Positions 14,432 to 15,610 of a stretch of DNA of 15,610 bases are shown one piece after another. Made by a program: the position numbers and the translations under genes. Origin of the DNA: JAIRNF01 sp031550925 (GTDB lineage Bacteria > Bacteroidota > Bacteroidia > Bacteroidales > UBA932). Below the pieces are notes generated by a model. It was not told where the DNA came from and searched no databases. It worked only from the letters and a program-made list of their open reading frames with translations. Each line of letters opens with the position of its first letter. Position 1 is the stretch's first letter. The stretch is taken from contig JAVBOE010000020.1 in the NCBI GenBank assembly GCA_031550925.1, positions 1 to 15,610 on the forward strand. Reading direction: 5' to 3'.

Positions 14432-15610
14432 CTATTTTTTCTCCTCAGGATATTCAATGCGGGCATGGTAAATATTGCCTAACTTCTTTTTCAGAATTCG
14501 CTTTGCTTCTGTAATATCCTTAAACGTCATGTTAACATTATTAAAAAAGCCATTCTCTCTTTGGTTATTCACAATTTTTTCGACCAAATTGTTAATCGTC
14601 TCAATATTTATGGGAGACAACGTGCGCGATGCCGCCTCTACGCTATCGGCCATCATTACCACAGCCGTTTCTTTGCTCATCGGATTTGGTCCCGGATACT
14701 GGAACATAGAAAAATCAATAGCTTCAGGATGTTTTTCTCTGTACTTGCTGTAAAAATAAAACGTTTTAGACGTAGCGTGATGTGTACGTATAAAATCGAT
14801 TATGGCATTTGGCAGATTATATTTTTTTGCCATCTGTACTCCATATTCCACATGTCCAATAATAATAGCAGCGCTTTGTTCCGGTTCCAGTAACTCATGT
14901 GGATTAAAACCTGTTGTCTGATTCTCGATAAAATATGCCGGATTCTCCAGCTTACCTATATCGTGATAAAGCGCACCACAACGAACAAGCAGCGGATTTC
15001 CACCGATTTCACGAATTACCTCTTCAGCTAAGTTAGCGACTTGCATTGAGTGCTGAAATGTTCCGGGGGCACTCTCTGCCAGAGTACGTAATAGCTTGCG
15101 GTTGGTATCGCTCAGCTCCATCAGCGTAACGTTTGATAAAAAACCGAACAACTTCTCTAATATATATACCAGCTGATATGCGGTGAGTAAGAATAATATA
15201 TTTAATCCGAAGTTAAGTAAGAACCGCCAGCTGAAATTGCTGAAAGATCCTTCCTGTACAAAATGAATTGCTAGGTACGATACAACATATGCGGCCAGCA
15301 CCATACCCATAGCCACAAATAAACGCCCCCTCCTGTACATCGTCCTAAAGCTGATAACAGATGCCACGCCTGCTACAAAGTTCAAGAAAATAAATTCATA
15401 GCTGTCGGGTACATAAAAAGCAAACAGCATCAGTACTACCCAATAGGTAACTACTGCCGGACGAACAGTGAAGAATGTGCTGATATATATCGGGATAATT
15501 GCTAACGGAACAATATAAATACTAAACCGGGACTTCTGTTCAAAAAAGAATAAATATGAGAATAAAACGATGAGTATCAGGATAATAGAAAGGCTCAACA
15601 GGCGTGTAAT
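14432..15610 (-). CDS. pgpH: PgpH-type 7TM-HD cyclic-di-AMP phosphodiesterase (5' part outside window)
   Basis: The frame stays open to the right edge (codons for ITRLL precede the TTG at 15598), so the true start and the extracellular 7TMR-HDED sensor domain lie outside. Counting from that TTG, residues about 1-150 hold several membrane helices. Residues about 180-370 form an HD phosphohydrolase domain with FQHS (His183), YHDIGK (His212, Asp213), NPHE, GHVEYG (His249), THH (His273, 274) and MMADSVEAAS (Asp318). The ligand spacing fits PgpH-class enzymes, which hydrolyse cyclic di-AMP to pApA in the cytoplasm under control of the outer sensor domain. Cyclic di-AMP sets osmotic, potassium and cell-wall homeostasis. 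Expected full length is near 680-700 residues. The next gene downstream appears to have its own promoter. Confidence 0.92.
   Translation of the reverse strand: MTRLLSLSIILILIVLFSYLFFFEQKSRFSIYIVPLAIIPIYISTFFTVRPAVVTYWVVLMLFAFYVPDSYEFIFLNFVAGVASVISFRTMYRRGRLFVAMGMVLAAYVVSYLAIHFVQEGSFSNFSWRFLLNFGLNILFLLTAYQLVYILEKLFGFLSNVTLMELSDTNRKLLRTLAESAPGTFQHSMQVANLAEEVIREIGGNPLLVRCGALYHDIGKLENPAYFIENQTTGFNPHELLEPEQSAAIIIGHVEYGVQMAKKYNLPNAIIDFIRTHHATSKTFYFYSKYREKHPEAIDFSMFQYPGPNPMSKETAVVMMADSVEAASRTLSPINIETINNLVEKIVNNQRENGFFNNVNMTFKDITEAKRILKKKLGNIYHARIEYPEEKK

Noticed and set aside
14561..14893. A 110-codon + strand open frame.
   Set aside because: It lies entirely opposite the HD domain of the pgpH-like gene, whose catalytic motifs are all present, and its translation shows no recognisable domain.

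Overview
The window looks like chromosomal DNA of a Bacteroidota bacterium, probably of the order Bacteroidales. The signs are a SusC/SusD pair, several lipoproteins with Bacteroidota-style signal peptides, surface lipoproteins with choice-of-anchor J domains, remains of a DUF4421 gene, and a promoter matching the -33 TTTG / -7 TAnnTTTG pattern of that phylum. I see no mobile element, CRISPR array, tRNA or rRNA.

Left part, + strand (1-4306): the last 25 codons of a SusC/RagA-type TonB-dependent receptor, a SusD/RagB lipoprotein, and two lipoproteins that share a C-terminal choice-of-anchor J (gingipain adhesin-like) domain. No glycoside hydrolase accompanies them, so a RagAB-like peptide or protein uptake locus is as plausible as a glycan one. 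A strong 17-bp hairpin at 4326-4362 separates this block from the convergent genes that follow.

Middle, - strand (4385-8325): a cyanophycinase-family (S51) lipoprotein, a PepT/YqjE-like M20 metallopeptidase and a YfcC-family membrane transporter. Together they could cleave, trim and transport small or beta-linked peptides and amino acids. An 881-base stretch follows (8326-9206). It is not empty: most of it is a decayed DUF4421 gene with in-frame stops, frameshifts and an internal deletion. A GC-rich palindrome ends the next gene.

Right part, - strand (9207-14359): four closely spaced genes, read from the right. They are a hydrogenase-large-subunit-like protein (NuoC+NuoD/HycE type), a ferredoxin-NuoB fusion (HycF+HycG type), a 681-residue lipoprotein with a HEFGH zinc-peptidase motif, and an N-acetylmuramoyl-L-alanine amidase lipoprotein. 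The first two keep the fold-level signatures of group 4 [NiFe] hydrogenases and complex I. However, the large subunit has lost at least three of the four Ni-binding cysteines, and the small subunit has lost all four ligands of its N2-type [4Fe-4S] cluster. No membrane subunit is present in the window. This is the most notable find: an apparently redox-dead, hydrogenase-related module, transcribed from its own candidate promoter and next to cell-envelope hydrolases. Upstream of it, running off the right edge, is the C-terminal part of a PgpH-type 7TM-HD cyclic-di-AMP phosphodiesterase.
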